Shown here: piece by piece, positions 9,743 through 16,960 of the stretch
Numbering within the stretch: the first letter of the stretch is position 1
Layout: each line of letters starts with the position of its first letter
Virus record (IMG/VR): IMGVR_UViG_3300046009_010179
Coordinates: 1 to 43,544 of that record
Source of the DNA: a virus
DNA: 43,544 bases
Strand: one strand, 5' to 3'
Translations under genes and position numbers: made by a program
The notes under the pieces: generated by a model
Databases searched by the model: none
What the model saw: the letters and a program-made list of their open reading frames with translations, nothing else
What the model was told of the DNA's origin: nothing

Positions 9743-9763
9743 TGTGCAAACTAGGAGTTTTTT
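9717..9763 (+). terminator. Terminator-like hairpin overlapping the promoter and holding the MazG ribosome site
   Basis: Arm 9717-9731 (ACTCCTAGCTTTGCA) pairs with 9745-9758 (TGCAAACTAGGAGT): 14 base pairs with one bulged C at 9725 and a 13-nt loop, followed directly by six T (9758-9763) and the ATG at 9764. It can end transcripts from the fibre operon. The 3' arm contains the AGGAG ribosome site, so read-through RNA would also hide it, while RNA starting at ~9749 would lack the 5' arm and be freely translated. Confidence 0.7.
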
Positions 9764-10198
9764 ATGACTGTAGATTTGAATAGATACAAAGAATTTGTCG
9801 AAGCAGTAACTTCCAAACCCTCAAACAATCTTACCACATTTATCAATCGGTTGGATACCCTAGATGCTAACTTTGATTACGATAAAGATGCTCATGGCCC
9901 GGATATAAATGTTCCTTTATTGCTTACAGCAGCACTAGGACTAGCGGCCGAAACAGGCGAATTTTGCGAAATACCAAAAAAGATATACTTTCAAGGTAAG
10001 CCTTTAACTGAAGAAAATGTTTTTCATATGAAGCGTGAATTGGGCGACATCATGTGGTATTGGGCCAATGCTTGCCGTGCTTTAAATTTAGATCCTAACG
10101 ATGTCATTGAAGAGAACGTAAATAAATTGAAAGCACGTTACCCGGGCGGCGAATTTGATGTACATCACTCCGAAAATAGGAGAGAAGGAGACTTGTAA
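9764..10198 (+). CDS. mazG: MazG-like nucleotide pyrophosphohydrolase
   Basis: 144 residues with the all-alpha NTP pyrophosphohydrolase signature: GLAAETGEFCE (acidic E63, E66, E69) and, 22 residues on, KRELGDIMWYW (E92, D95), which together bind the catalytic Mg2+. Phage MazG proteins hydrolyse (d)NTPs and are usually thought to adjust nucleotide or alarmone pools; the actual substrate here is unknown. First gene behind the 9714 promoter, with AGGAG six bases before the ATG. Its stop overlaps the next ATG by one base. The length is typical of small phage single-domain MazG. Confidence 0.85.
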   Translation: MTVDLNRYKEFVEAVTSKPSNNLTTFINRLDTLDANFDYDKDAHGPDINVPLLLTAALGLAAETGEFCEIPKKIYFQGKPLTEENVFHMKRELGDIMWYWANACRALNLDPNDVIEENVNKLKARYPGGEFDVHHSENRREGDL

Positions 10199-10434
10199 TG
10201 CATCCACTAGTAGGAAACTTAGAAGAACTTTCAAACGAAGAATTGCACAAAAAATATAATGATTTAATGGCGAAGTTTAATCAAGCTCATAGACATGGTC
10301 CAACTAGTGTGATTCCACAAATGCAGTTGATACTAGAAAACTACAAGTTTGAAATGGAAAAACGTAATCGCAAAACACTTGAAGAAATTGAACAAAAAAA
10401 TAATAAATTTAAAGGTATAATTGATATTCAATGA
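10198..10434 (+). CDS. Small conserved-type phage protein, unknown function
   Basis: 78 residues, charged and mostly helical in appearance, with the opening MHPLVGNLEELSNEELHKKYNDL. It resembles a class of small T4-like phage proteins I have seen near replication genes, but I cannot assign a function. No cysteine cluster, signal peptide or membrane segment. It sits between MazG (TAATG overlap) and the Pol III alpha-like fragment (ATGA overlap), so translational coupling within an early operon is likely. Confidence 0.7.
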   Translation: MHPLVGNLEELSNEELHKKYNDLMAKFNQAHRHGPTSVIPQMQLILENYKFEMEKRNRKTLEEIEQKNNKFKGIIDIQ

Positions 10435-10949
10435 AATCAGACAATTTTGGTCAAGTTTACGTATCAAGTAAAGAGCTTTGTGATATTTTATATACACAAC
10501 CAGAAATTGATATAGGCCAATTTTTCGTAGAAGATTGGGATCAATACAATAGTTCCGTTAAAACAACGTTTTCCAATTTACCTTTAGTTAAAGAGTATCA
10601 TCCATTACCAGGCAACTATTCCTTAGATATGTTTCATAATACAAACCAAACAACATGGAACATGCCCGAGGACTATGCTACATTAGACATAGCACAATGG
10701 ATATTAGATCAATGCAACACTCAAGAGGAATTACAGCGTGTAGGCCAAGAGTTACTTTTATATCAAGAAAGAAATTTATTCCCGCTGCTCAAACAACTGA
10801 AATATGTAGTAGATACATGGAGAAAATACAATATAGTTTGGGGAGTAGGTCGCGGATCAAGTGTGGCTAGTTATGTGCTATATTTAATTGGAGTTCATAA
10901 AATTAACAGCATATATTATGATTTAGACATAGCCGAATTTTTACGATAA
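10431..10949 (+). CDS. DNA polymerase III alpha-like fragment
   Basis: 172 residues. The last ~45 residues (VWGVGRGSSVASYVLYLIG, then YYDLDIAEFLR) match the nucleotide-binding/palm entry of bacterial C-family polymerase DnaE, where GRGSAAGSLVAY...DPL.YDLLFERFLNP is highly conserved. The protein stops just there, so the catalytic aspartates, fingers, and the N-terminal PHP and most other domains are missing. It cannot be an active polymerase. A long helical segment (QEELQRVGQELLLYQERNLF) precedes the motif. It may be a domesticated remnant that binds nucleotides or interferes with host Pol III; this is inference. It overlaps the upstream gene by ATGA. Confidence 0.6.
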   Translation: MKSDNFGQVYVSSKELCDILYTQPEIDIGQFFVEDWDQYNSSVKTTFSNLPLVKEYHPLPGNYSLDMFHNTNQTTWNMPEDYATLDIAQWILDQCNTQEELQRVGQELLLYQERNLFPLLKQLKYVVDTWRKYNIVWGVGRGSSVASYVLYLIGVHKINSIYYDLDIAEFLR

Positions 10950-10952
10950 ATA
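10945..10952 (+). promoter_or_regulatory. T4 late-promoter-like octamer GATAAATA
   Basis: GATAAATA, one base from the T4 late consensus TATAAATA, spans the stop codon of the previous gene and lies 17 bp before the ATG at 10970. It could give an internal late start for the 10970 and GroES-like genes. Confidence 0.4.
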
Positions 10953-10969
10953 GGTACAAGGAGATTTAG

Positions 10970-11374
10970 ATGAAAAAGGTATACACAACAGCAAATGGTA
11001 AGCAAGTTAATCTTGACGCACTCATTTCAGACAATGAGCAAACTATCGCAGTAGGAAACATGAAAGTCAATGCCCGGGGAGACAAACTAGGACCTGGTGG
11101 TAAAATTGAACAGACTAAAGAACAAATTATGAAAGAGTATTATAAACTAAACACTCCGGTTGCAGTAGACACACCACCGCAACCCCATCAATCCAAAAAG
11201 TCAAAAGATCTAACCGACGATTGGGTAGAACCAACTAGTGATACAGATTTTGAAAGTGCTCCGACTGCAACAGATTCAAAACCTAGTTTACGTGGTAAAC
11301 TAGCAGATTCTGTATCACAATCAAAAGTAGTTGAAAAAACTGAAGTTAAAAAAACTGGTCCATCAAGAATTTAA
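10970..11374 (+). CDS. Unknown phage protein with disordered acidic C-half
   Basis: 134 residues after a strong AAGGAG ribosome site. The N-terminal ~55 residues are compact (KKVYTTANGKQVNLDALISD, then AVGNMKVNARGDKLGPGGKI) and look like a conserved T4-like phage domain. Residues ~60-134 are Pro/Ser/Thr/Asp-rich and low complexity, ending in basic KKTGPSRI, probably disordered. No known function. It directly precedes the GroES-like gene (12-bp gap), and a late-like octamer lies upstream, so a head-assembly role is possible but unproven. Confidence 0.65.
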   Translation: MKKVYTTANGKQVNLDALISDNEQTIAVGNMKVNARGDKLGPGGKIEQTKEQIMKEYYKLNTPVAVDTPPQPHQSKKSKDLTDDWVEPTSDTDFESAPTATDSKPSLRGKLADSVSQSKVVEKTEVKKTGPSRI

Positions 11375-11386
11375 TAAGAGGTTATA

Positions 11387-11809
11387 ATGAAATTAGACAA
11401 TCCGTTTGATCAAAAACGAGGATATCAATTTGGCTTGGAAATTAACGGCGAAATTAAACCGTTGCATGATAGTATTATTGTTTCAGACATGAGTTTCGAA
11501 GCTAGACAATTATCTAGCGGTATAGTGTTATTAGGCGATGATGGTAAAACTGACGGCATACGTCCACGTTGGGGCAAGGTATATGCTGTTGGTCCAGAAC
11601 AACAAGATGTTGCAGTAGACCAATGGGTGCTTATAGAACATGGTAGATGGAGTCGAGGCGTAAAAATTTTAAAAGACGGTGAAGAAATTGTAATCCGTCG
11701 TGCAGACCCCGAAGCCATTATTTTTGTTTCAGACACTGAACCAGATAACGTAGATTCAATTTCAACAGCAGTTCACGCAGAACGTCGCACAAGAGAACAA
11801 TACGAATGA
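11387..11809 (+). CDS. GroES/gp31-like co-chaperonin
   Basis: 140 residues with a GroES-type beta-barrel pattern: IKPLHDSIIVSDM, a mobile-loop-like glycine/hydrophobic stretch (LSSGIVLLGDDGKTDG), then RPRWGKVYAVGP and VDQWVLIEHGRWSRG. GroES caps the GroEL chamber; T4 gp31 replaces it to fold the major capsid protein gp23. The SGIVL segment (residues ~43-47) is a good candidate for the GroEL-contacting mobile loop (IVL). Length exceeds GroES (97) and gp31 (111) because of a C-terminal extension (~110-140). Stop overlaps the next ATG. Confidence 0.75.
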   Translation: MKLDNPFDQKRGYQFGLEINGEIKPLHDSIIVSDMSFEARQLSSGIVLLGDDGKTDGIRPRWGKVYAVGPEQQDVAVDQWVLIEHGRWSRGVKILKDGEEIVIRRADPEAIIFVSDTEPDNVDSISTAVHAERRTREQYE

Positions 11810-12606
11810 TATCAACATTACCATTGCGAAGAGCTCATAGACTTGAGCTGACTGATTACGGCCATGAAGACCATTGCATTTGGTTAGAAATGGATCATCA
11901 ATTTGAACGTGTTCCTAGTTTTAAAGAAATTTTTGATTACTATGCAGTAAAAAATTATTGGAGTAAATGGATTACTCCGGGTATGACTTGTATAGATATT
12001 GGGGGACATTCGGGTGATACTGCTATTCCTATGATGGTATACAGTCGTGGCACAGTATTAACAGTTGAGCCAAACCCTACTATCAGACCCTACTTGGAAC
12101 TAAACTGTCATATTAACAGGCACTTGGGTGGTACTTTTGTTGTTGCCTCGGAAGCTGTCACTGACAAGAATGCAGATAATTTAACTTTCAAGGATCATCA
12201 TAATGGCATGTGTAACGGAGGACTAATTGGCGAAAATTGGGATGCAGAAACACAGGCCAAAATGGCCGGAATGAGTGGCGACAGTATTCAAGTTTCAGGC
12301 ATGACTTTGGAATCCATGCTAGAAAAATATCTAACCAACGACGAAATAGCTAACATTGGCTTTATCAAAACAGATACAGAAGGACATGATATAGAAATTA
12401 TTCGCAATATACGTGATATTCTTGTACAATATAAACCTGTGCTGTTTACAGAATGGTTCGCTCAGTATAGTCAAGCAGATTCTCAAGAACTATTTCGAGT
12501 AATCAACGATGCAGGCTATGTTGCACTGAATCCTTATACAATGGAAGAAGCAGATGTAGAAATTCGCAGTGAAGATTTATTATGTTTACACAAAGATAAT
12601 CTATGA
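11806..12606 (+). CDS. FkbM-family SAM-dependent methyltransferase
   Basis: 266 residues. The Rossmann SAM-binding loop is CIDIGGHSGDTAIPM (residues ~62-76), followed by VLTVEPNPTIRPYLELN (acidic E88) and FIKTDTEGHDIEIIRNI, all FkbM hallmarks. FkbM enzymes O-methylate sugars or small molecules. In a phage the target could be a virion glycan, host surface sugar or modified base; none is shown by sequence. ATGA overlaps on both sides place it inside the replication operon, between co-chaperonin and clamp loader, an unexpected location for a sugar methyltransferase and suggestive of insertion as an accessory gene. Confidence 0.85.
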   Translation: MISTLPLRRAHRLELTDYGHEDHCIWLEMDHQFERVPSFKEIFDYYAVKNYWSKWITPGMTCIDIGGHSGDTAIPMMVYSRGTVLTVEPNPTIRPYLELNCHINRHLGGTFVVASEAVTDKNADNLTFKDHHNGMCNGGLIGENWDAETQAKMAGMSGDSIQVSGMTLESMLEKYLTNDEIANIGFIKTDTEGHDIEIIRNIRDILVQYKPVLFTEWFAQYSQADSQELFRVINDAGYVALNPYTMEEADVEIRSEDLLCLHKDNL

Positions 12607-13523
12607 AAGAACTTTGGACTGAAAAGTATCGCCCACAAACACTAGATGGATACGTGTTCACTGATCCTGCACAACGTGAACAAATAGAACATTTTGTTCA
12701 AGAAAAAAGTGTTCCTCATTTGTTGTTTACTGGACCAGCTGGTACAGGAAAAACCACATTGGCTAAAATTTTAGTCAATAGTTTAAACATTGATCCTTAT
12801 GACTTTTTACAAGTGAATGCCAGTCGAGATAACGGTGTTGACTTTTTAAAAAGCAAAATTGAAGGCTTTGTTAGTACGTTGCCATTTGGTGATTTAAAAA
12901 TTGTGCTACTAGATGAAGCAGACTATCTGTCGCATAATGCACAGGCCATCCTACGTGGACTAATGGAGACTTATCAGAGTCAAGCAAGATTTATTCTCAC
13001 TGCCAATCTTGCTCACAAAATTATTGGTCCTTTAAAAAGTCGTTGTCAGCAAATTGTCATTGACAAAACAGATCAAACTGAATTTACTAGTAGAGCAGCA
13101 ACAGTATTAATCACCGAAGGTATTGAATTTGACTTAGATACTCTTGACAGCTATGTTAAAGCAACTTATCCAGACTTACGTAGTTGTTTAAAATTGCTTC
13201 AAACAAATAGTATATCAGGCACACTCTCAATATCACGAAGTTCAAGCAATTCTGGCAGTACCGATTATAAACTTGATGTAGTTAACTTATTCAAGCAAGG
13301 AAAAATTCGCGAAGCTAGAACATTATTTTGTTCAAATACGTCTGCTGATGAATGCGAAAGTGTATTTACTTGGATGTATCAAAATCTAGATCTCTGGGCA
13401 TCCACGCCCGAAGGTCAAGACGAAGCAATCAAGATTATACGTAAAGGTGCAGCAACTCATTCTTTAGTAGCAGATCATGAAATCAATCTTTCTGCCACAT
13501 TTGTTGAATTAAGTCAAATATGA
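12603..13523 (+). CDS. 44: Clamp-loader ATPase large subunit (T4 gp44-like)
   Basis: 306 residues, close to T4 gp44 (319). AAA+ signature: Walker A GPAGTGKT (44-51), Walker B VLLDEAD (101-107), RFC-type LKSRC arginine-finger motif (144-148), and N-terminal EKYRP as in RFC subunits. It would load the gp45 sliding clamp for gp43 polymerase and link the clamp to late transcription. In T4 the small loader subunit gp62 follows; here an unrelated-looking 124-residue gene does. ATGA-type overlaps with both neighbours. Confidence 0.92.
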   Translation: MKELWTEKYRPQTLDGYVFTDPAQREQIEHFVQEKSVPHLLFTGPAGTGKTTLAKILVNSLNIDPYDFLQVNASRDNGVDFLKSKIEGFVSTLPFGDLKIVLLDEADYLSHNAQAILRGLMETYQSQARFILTANLAHKIIGPLKSRCQQIVIDKTDQTEFTSRAATVLITEGIEFDLDTLDSYVKATYPDLRSCLKLLQTNSISGTLSISRSSSNSGSTDYKLDVVNLFKQGKIREARTLFCSNTSADECESVFTWMYQNLDLWASTPEGQDEAIKIIRKGAATHSLVADHEINLSATFVELSQI

Positions 13524-13894
13524 AAAAACAATCAATTTATCTAGTAGCAAATTATACTGCTAAACCAAAAAATCCTGCAAAAACACATATCAAAGGATAC
13601 ATGAAAGATCCTGCAAATGTGCGTTATGATGAACAGGTACACATTAGTACAAAACTGAGACCAAAAGATATTACTAGTGCTAAAATAATTATGAACTTGA
13701 GCGACAAGGTTGTCCAGGTGAACAATTTCAATCACAACAAAGACTTTAACGAATTGTTCAAGTATTTTTTCAAGGGTTATCACAAATACATCACAGACAT
13801 CATGGTCCAACTTGACGCAGAATATTTTAGTTCAATGTTAGACGAACTACAGGCAGAAGTAGACGCTGAAAAGAATGAAGAAGTTCAAGCTTAG
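13520..13894 (+). CDS. Unknown protein following the clamp loader
   Basis: 124 residues, no motif that I recognise. N-terminal half has short beta-like stretches (SIYLVANYT, AKIIMNLSDKVVQV), the C-terminal half is helical and acidic (ELFKYFFKGYHKYITDIMVQLDAEYFSSMLDEL). It has the position and roughly the size expected for the loader small subunit gp62, but I see no sequence resemblance, so I do not name it. Overlaps gp44-like by ATGA and the cupin gene by 20 bp, so it is part of the same operon. Confidence 0.65.
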   Translation: MKKQSIYLVANYTAKPKNPAKTHIKGYMKDPANVRYDEQVHISTKLRPKDITSAKIIMNLSDKVVQVNNFNHNKDFNELFKYFFKGYHKYITDIMVQLDAEYFSSMLDELQAEVDAEKNEEVQA

Positions 13895-14198
13895 TGAAAG
13901 CGGTGCTAGAGGTTGGTTTATTGGCAACTTCCCTAACGCTGTAGTACGTACTCAAGACTTTGAATGCTGTTGGCAATCCAATCCAGCTGGCGCAAAAGAT
14001 CGTCCGCATGTACATAAAATAATTACCGAAGTTCAATTGATTACTCGAGGTCGTATGATTATCAATGGCATAGAATTTGGTCCAGGAGACATTTATGTTT
14101 CTGAACCAGGTGAATCATACTATGCAGAATATTTAGAGGATACTGAAGTTGTTGCAGTTAAATTTCCCAGCATTCCTGACGATAAATATTACGTATGA
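13875..14198 (+). CDS. Small single-domain cupin
   Basis: 107 residues. Cupin motif 1 is visible as RPHVHKIITEVQLITRGRMI (H45, H47, E52: candidate metal ligands) followed by the turn GIEFGPGDIYVSEPGE, the typical PGD motif between beta strands. The second motif is weak (no clear H near the C-terminus), so it may bind ligand rather than catalyse. Cupins of this kind occur in sugar and small-molecule metabolism; substrate unknown. The start is inside the end of the previous gene; the stop overlaps the next ATG. Confidence 0.7.
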   Translation: MKKFKLSESGARGWFIGNFPNAVVRTQDFECCWQSNPAGAKDRPHVHKIITEVQLITRGRMIINGIEFGPGDIYVSEPGESYYAEYLEDTEVVAVKFPSIPDDKYYV

Positions 14199-14434
14199 AC
14201 CCCAAAATGCTTAAAGCCATGCGTCAAAAAAGAAAGCGGGAAATTGATCCTAATGCTCCTCCGCGACCCAATCTCATGAGACACGATGTCAAGCTCAAAC
14301 AACAAGACGAGATAATTGATAGAATGAACAGAGAAGTGCATTATCTGAAAGATACTGTAAGAAGATTAGAAAACAAACTGTTTAATCAAACAAATTATCT
14401 TGACGCATTACACAATAAACTAAGAAAACAATGA
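14195..14434 (+). CDS. Small basic coiled-coil protein
   Basis: 79 residues: a basic N-terminus (KMLKAMRQKRKREIDPN) followed by a heptad-patterned helix (residues ~32-79, IIDRMNREVHYLKDTVRRL). Predicts a parallel coiled coil that could bind nucleic acid or a partner. Function unknown. ATGA overlaps to cupin and deoxyribonucleotidase genes argue it is truly translated. Confidence 0.65.
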   Translation: MNPKMLKAMRQKRKREIDPNAPPRPNLMRHDVKLKQQDEIIDRMNREVHYLKDTVRRLENKLFNQTNYLDALHNKLRKQ

Positions 14435-14913
14435 CAACTTTGTATTTAGATATGGACGGAGTTGTGGCAGACTTCGACGAGTATGCCCATCGAACTTTGG
14501 GATTGCCTCCTAGTGCCGGCATTTATCCCGATGATCAATGGCAAATTTTAGCTGAAAATAAAAGAATTTATCGAGATTTAAAGAAAACTATCTACGCAGA
14601 TCAATTGGTTGATGAGTGTAAAGATTTAACTTTAACTAAAGAATTTGATTTGCGTTTTTTGACCGCGGTCCCTAAGGCCAACGACATTACATGGGCCTTT
14701 TATGACAAAGTCATATGGGCACAAACCTATTTTCCGGGTATACCTGTGATGTTTGGTCCTTACAGCAAAGACAAGTGGCAACACTGTTTTCCGGGAGACA
14801 TTCTAATAGATGATAGATCAAGCAATATAGATGAATGGCGTGCAGCAGGTGGCATCGCCATTCATCATGTTGGTTTTGATTCTACACTATATGAACTTTT
14901 TAAGCTGTATTAA
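14431..14913 (+). CDS. 5'(3')-deoxyribonucleotidase-like HAD phosphatase
   Basis: 160 residues. HAD motif I LYLDMDGVVADFD (nucleophile D7, acid D9), motif II LTAVP (T79), motif III lysine in YSKDKWQ (K113/K115), motif IV DILIDDRSSN (D127, D128), and IDEWRAAGGIAI, all as in the NT5C family. These enzymes dephosphorylate deoxynucleoside monophosphates; in a phage this fits dNMP pool control alongside MazG. Last gene of the operon. Its stop codon overlaps the PhoH stop on the other strand by four bases (TTAA), with no terminator between. Confidence 0.8.
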   Translation: MTTLYLDMDGVVADFDEYAHRTLGLPPSAGIYPDDQWQILAENKRIYRDLKKTIYADQLVDECKDLTLTKEFDLRFLTAVPKANDITWAFYDKVIWAQTYFPGIPVMFGPYSKDKWQHCFPGDILIDDRSSNIDEWRAAGGIAIHHVGFDSTLYELFKLY

Positions 14914-15662
14914 TCCTCCCCGTAAAGTTTAAGAACTTCAGCTACAGCAGGATGCCTACGAACATCCTTGACTGCAAATTCCACGCCAGCAATGTATTGG
15001 CTGTCAAAGTTTTTAATTAGTCTTTGAAAGTCCAATAATCCGTTGTCCTTGGCCCTACGGTCGGCCTGCTGCGTATCACCTGTTACGACCATCTTGGAGT
15101 TTTCGCCTAGTCGAGTTAGCAGCATCTTCATCTGACTTGGTGTCGCGTTTTGCATTTCGTCTGCAATAATCCACGAATTTTTAAATGTCCGCCCTCGCAT
15201 GTATGCTAGTGGAGCAATCTCAATATATTTTTCTTCTAGCAGACGCGATACCTCTTGTGGTCTATAATACTCCTCTATGATATCAAAGATGGGTCTAGTC
15301 CATGGCTCCATCTTTTGATTTAGTGTACCCGGCAAAAATCCATGTTGCTCGTCATCAACGCCTACTGCGGGCCTGGTAATTACAATTTTAGAACATTCTC
15401 CTGCTCTAAATGCTTTTAGCGCGGCCAACACAGCCAGCATAGTTTTACCTGTACCTGCCGGGCCTGCGGCAAAAACTATTAAGCGTTGGGGATTTTCTAG
15501 TAAATCTATATATTTTTCTTGGTTAAGACTTTTAGGAATAAGTTGTATGGTACGACGTTGTTTTTGGTACGAATCAATATTGCTTACTACTGCCAATTGT
15601 GCTGCTTCGCTTCTGCGACGTTTGCTCAAGAGTGCCTCCTTTATAATTGGTGGATCTGTCAT
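14910..15662 (-). CDS. phoH: PhoH-like ATPase
   Basis: 250 residues. Walker A GPAGTGKT (67-74), the PhoH sequence KIVITRPAVGVDDEQHGFLPG, Walker B-like WIIADEMQN, and MVVTGDTQQADR. PhoH ATPases are widespread in marine phages regardless of host; proposed roles include RNA modification or helicase activity, but the function is unsettled. Start at 15662 has AAGGAG eight bases upstream (complement). Transcribed against the flanking operons; 3' end overlaps the HAD gene. Confidence 0.92.
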   Translation of the reverse strand: MTDPPIIKEALLSKRRRSEAAQLAVVSNIDSYQKQRRTIQLIPKSLNQEKYIDLLENPQRLIVFAAGPAGTGKTMLAVLAALKAFRAGECSKIVITRPAVGVDDEQHGFLPGTLNQKMEPWTRPIFDIIEEYYRPQEVSRLLEEKYIEIAPLAYMRGRTFKNSWIIADEMQNATPSQMKMLLTRLGENSKMVVTGDTQQADRRAKDNGLLDFQRLIKNFDSQYIAGVEFAVKDVRRHPAVAEVLKLYGED

Positions 15663-15686
15663 AGCCCGAGCTCCTTAGAGTGGGCT
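15663..15686 (-). promoter_or_regulatory. Hairpin around the PhoH ribosome site
   Basis: On the minus strand AGCCC (15686-15682) pairs with GGGCT (15667-15663), and an inner CTC/GAG pair brackets the AAGGAG site (complement of 15671-15676). The whole lies directly against the start codon, so it could damp PhoH translation. A TTTAAATA late-like octamer (complement of 15715-15722) is upstream. Confidence 0.35.
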
Positions 15687-15827
15687 TCGCATCTTTTTAT
15701 CAAGTCCACATGATTATTTAAAGATCTAAGTTTTTATGATTAACAGCATTTTAATCACTTGGAAATGAGACTAAGTAAAAGACTGTAGACCAGTATTTGC
15801 CAATTGAAAATAATTAAATCTAATTAG

Positions 15828-15835
15828 AATAAATA
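15828..15835 (+). promoter_or_regulatory. Late-promoter-like octamer AATAAATA
   Basis: AATAAATA, one base from the T4 late consensus, ends 5 bp before the ATG at 15841. If used, the transcript would be nearly leaderless. The rest of the 178-bp gap (15663-15840) between divergent PhoH and this gene shows no ORF or tRNA; it is AT-rich. Confidence 0.35.
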
Positions 15836-15840
15836 ACTGT

Positions 15841-16377
15841 ATGGCACAAGACATTTCCGATATTTTAGAAAACTTAAAAACTATCACAATGACAGATAGT
15901 TCAATCAACACACTGTTGGATTTTGAACGTGTAATCGACGAGCTTGATGTGTATACATTTGATAACTGGAAAAAGGGCGAACTAGTAGCTGGCCCAAAGT
16001 ATGAAAAATATTTTGTTACATGTACTTTTATGTGGCCTTACAAATTAATGCCCGATCCTCGTGGCGGCGAACGTTTGCTTGATTATGGCTGCGAAATAAA
16101 GTACAAAAAGGATCACCTTGTTTATCCAATAAAAGTTGAAGATCCTAACGATTTTCAACCCGGAACTAAGGTTCCTAAGATGAATCGAATTCCAGTGTGG
16201 CTAGTAGAAATTGTTATGCCAAAACAGCTGATGCAAGAAATCAATCAAGGTAGTGTAGAATTAGAAAAAGACAGCGTAGACGCAGAAGATATTGAACAAA
16301 GCTATGAGGAAGGCTTGGATGATAATATCTACAAAACCGATACTGATGCGTCAACACAAGTACAGGCAGGGGTTTAA
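15841..16377 (+). CDS. Unknown protein, acidic C-terminus
   Basis: 178 residues. The central region (YEKYFVTCTFMWPYKLMPDPRG, then IKYKKDHLVYPIKV and RIPVWLVEIVMPKQL) looks like a mixed alpha/beta domain. The last ~45 residues are acidic and likely disordered. No domain recognised, no signal peptide. First gene of a rightward unit facing away from PhoH; the next gene starts two bases after its stop. Possibly virion-associated given the late-type octamer, but unproven. Confidence 0.65.
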   Translation: MAQDISDILENLKTITMTDSSINTLLDFERVIDELDVYTFDNWKKGELVAGPKYEKYFVTCTFMWPYKLMPDPRGGERLLDYGCEIKYKKDHLVYPIKVEDPNDFQPGTKVPKMNRIPVWLVEIVMPKQLMQEINQGSVELEKDSVDAEDIEQSYEEGLDDNIYKTDTDASTQVQAGV

Positions 16378-16378
16378 T

Positions 16379-16918
16379 ATGCTAAACGAAGGACTTGAAA
16401 AAAACGATTTAAAAAGGCTTGTAAAACCAGAATTGCACGTAGATGAATTTAGAAGTAAAATGGGTAAAGATGAGGATATTATTGTCCTAAGCTTTAAAGT
16501 AAATGGCCGGGCACCTGCCAATGATTTGGTTAATTTCATTGAAAAAGGGTATGAATGGGTAGTAGACGCCGACATTAGTGCTGGCGAAATGGATGACGGT
16601 GATTTTCTGGTGTTTGTTGAATGTGACCGTACTCCCCAAGCTGCTGATGAAATTATAAAAATGTTAGAAGATGTAACTAATCTAACAGATCAAAAAATTG
16701 AAGATTGGAAATTGCAGTTTAGATCAAATCCTAGCCTATTAGATGTGTCAATTGAAAATATCCAAAATAACTTAGCTTTAACACCACAAGATTACATTGC
16801 TCGTCACGGTGATAAAAAACTGGACGAAATGCGTACCGCAGCAGGAGTGCCAGTAACTACTCGAGCTCCTATCAACGATCATACACAAACCATAAGAAGC
16901 CTAGCCGGCATTCTTTAA
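16379..16918 (+). CDS. Unknown protein, alpha/beta
   Basis: 179 residues from the ATG at 16379, preferred over an upstream alternative start at 16292 because an AGGGG ribosome site precedes 16379 and the longer form would run back through the upstream gene. The N-terminal ~95 residues (DIIVLSFKVNGRAPANDLVNF, WVVDADISAGEMDDGDFLVFVE) read like a small alpha/beta fold. The C-terminus is helical, with TAAGVPVTTRAPINDHTQ. No family recognised. Paired with the preceding gene, so probably acts with it. Confidence 0.65.
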   Translation: MLNEGLEKNDLKRLVKPELHVDEFRSKMGKDEDIIVLSFKVNGRAPANDLVNFIEKGYEWVVDADISAGEMDDGDFLVFVECDRTPQAADEIIKMLEDVTNLTDQKIEDWKLQFRSNPSLLDVSIENIQNNLALTPQDYIARHGDKKLDEMRTAAGVPVTTRAPINDHTQTIRSLAGIL

Positions 16919-16927
16919 CCAAAATAG

Positions 16928-16935
16928 CATAAATA
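16928..16935 (+). promoter_or_regulatory. Late-promoter-like octamer CATAAATA
   Basis: CATAAATA, one base from the T4 late consensus, lies 25 bp before the first lysis gene (16961), the spacing expected if late lysis genes start here. Its last three bases overlap the hairpin at 16933-16957. Confidence 0.5.
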
Positions 16936-16957
16936 CTGTTAGTTCAACTAACAGTAT
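16933..16957 (+). promoter_or_regulatory. Perfect 11-bp hairpin in the spanin leader
   Basis: ATACTGTTAGT (16933-16943), loop TCA, then ACTAACAGTAT (16947-16957): perfect inverted repeat ending three bases before the ATG at 16961. No Shine-Dalgarno sequence is visible. It could block ribosome entry, stabilise the mRNA end, or be an operator. It has no T-run, so it is not a standard terminator. Confidence 0.6.
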
Positions 16958-16960
16958 ATT

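Noticed and set aside
15519-15713. 64-codon plus-strand ORF over the PhoH start
   Set aside because: Antisense to PhoH N-terminus and lacks a ribosome site.
16292-16378. Longer N-terminus for the 16379 protein
   Set aside because: Would run back through the upstream gene in another frame; the ATG at 16379 has an AGGGG site and starts right after the upstream stop.
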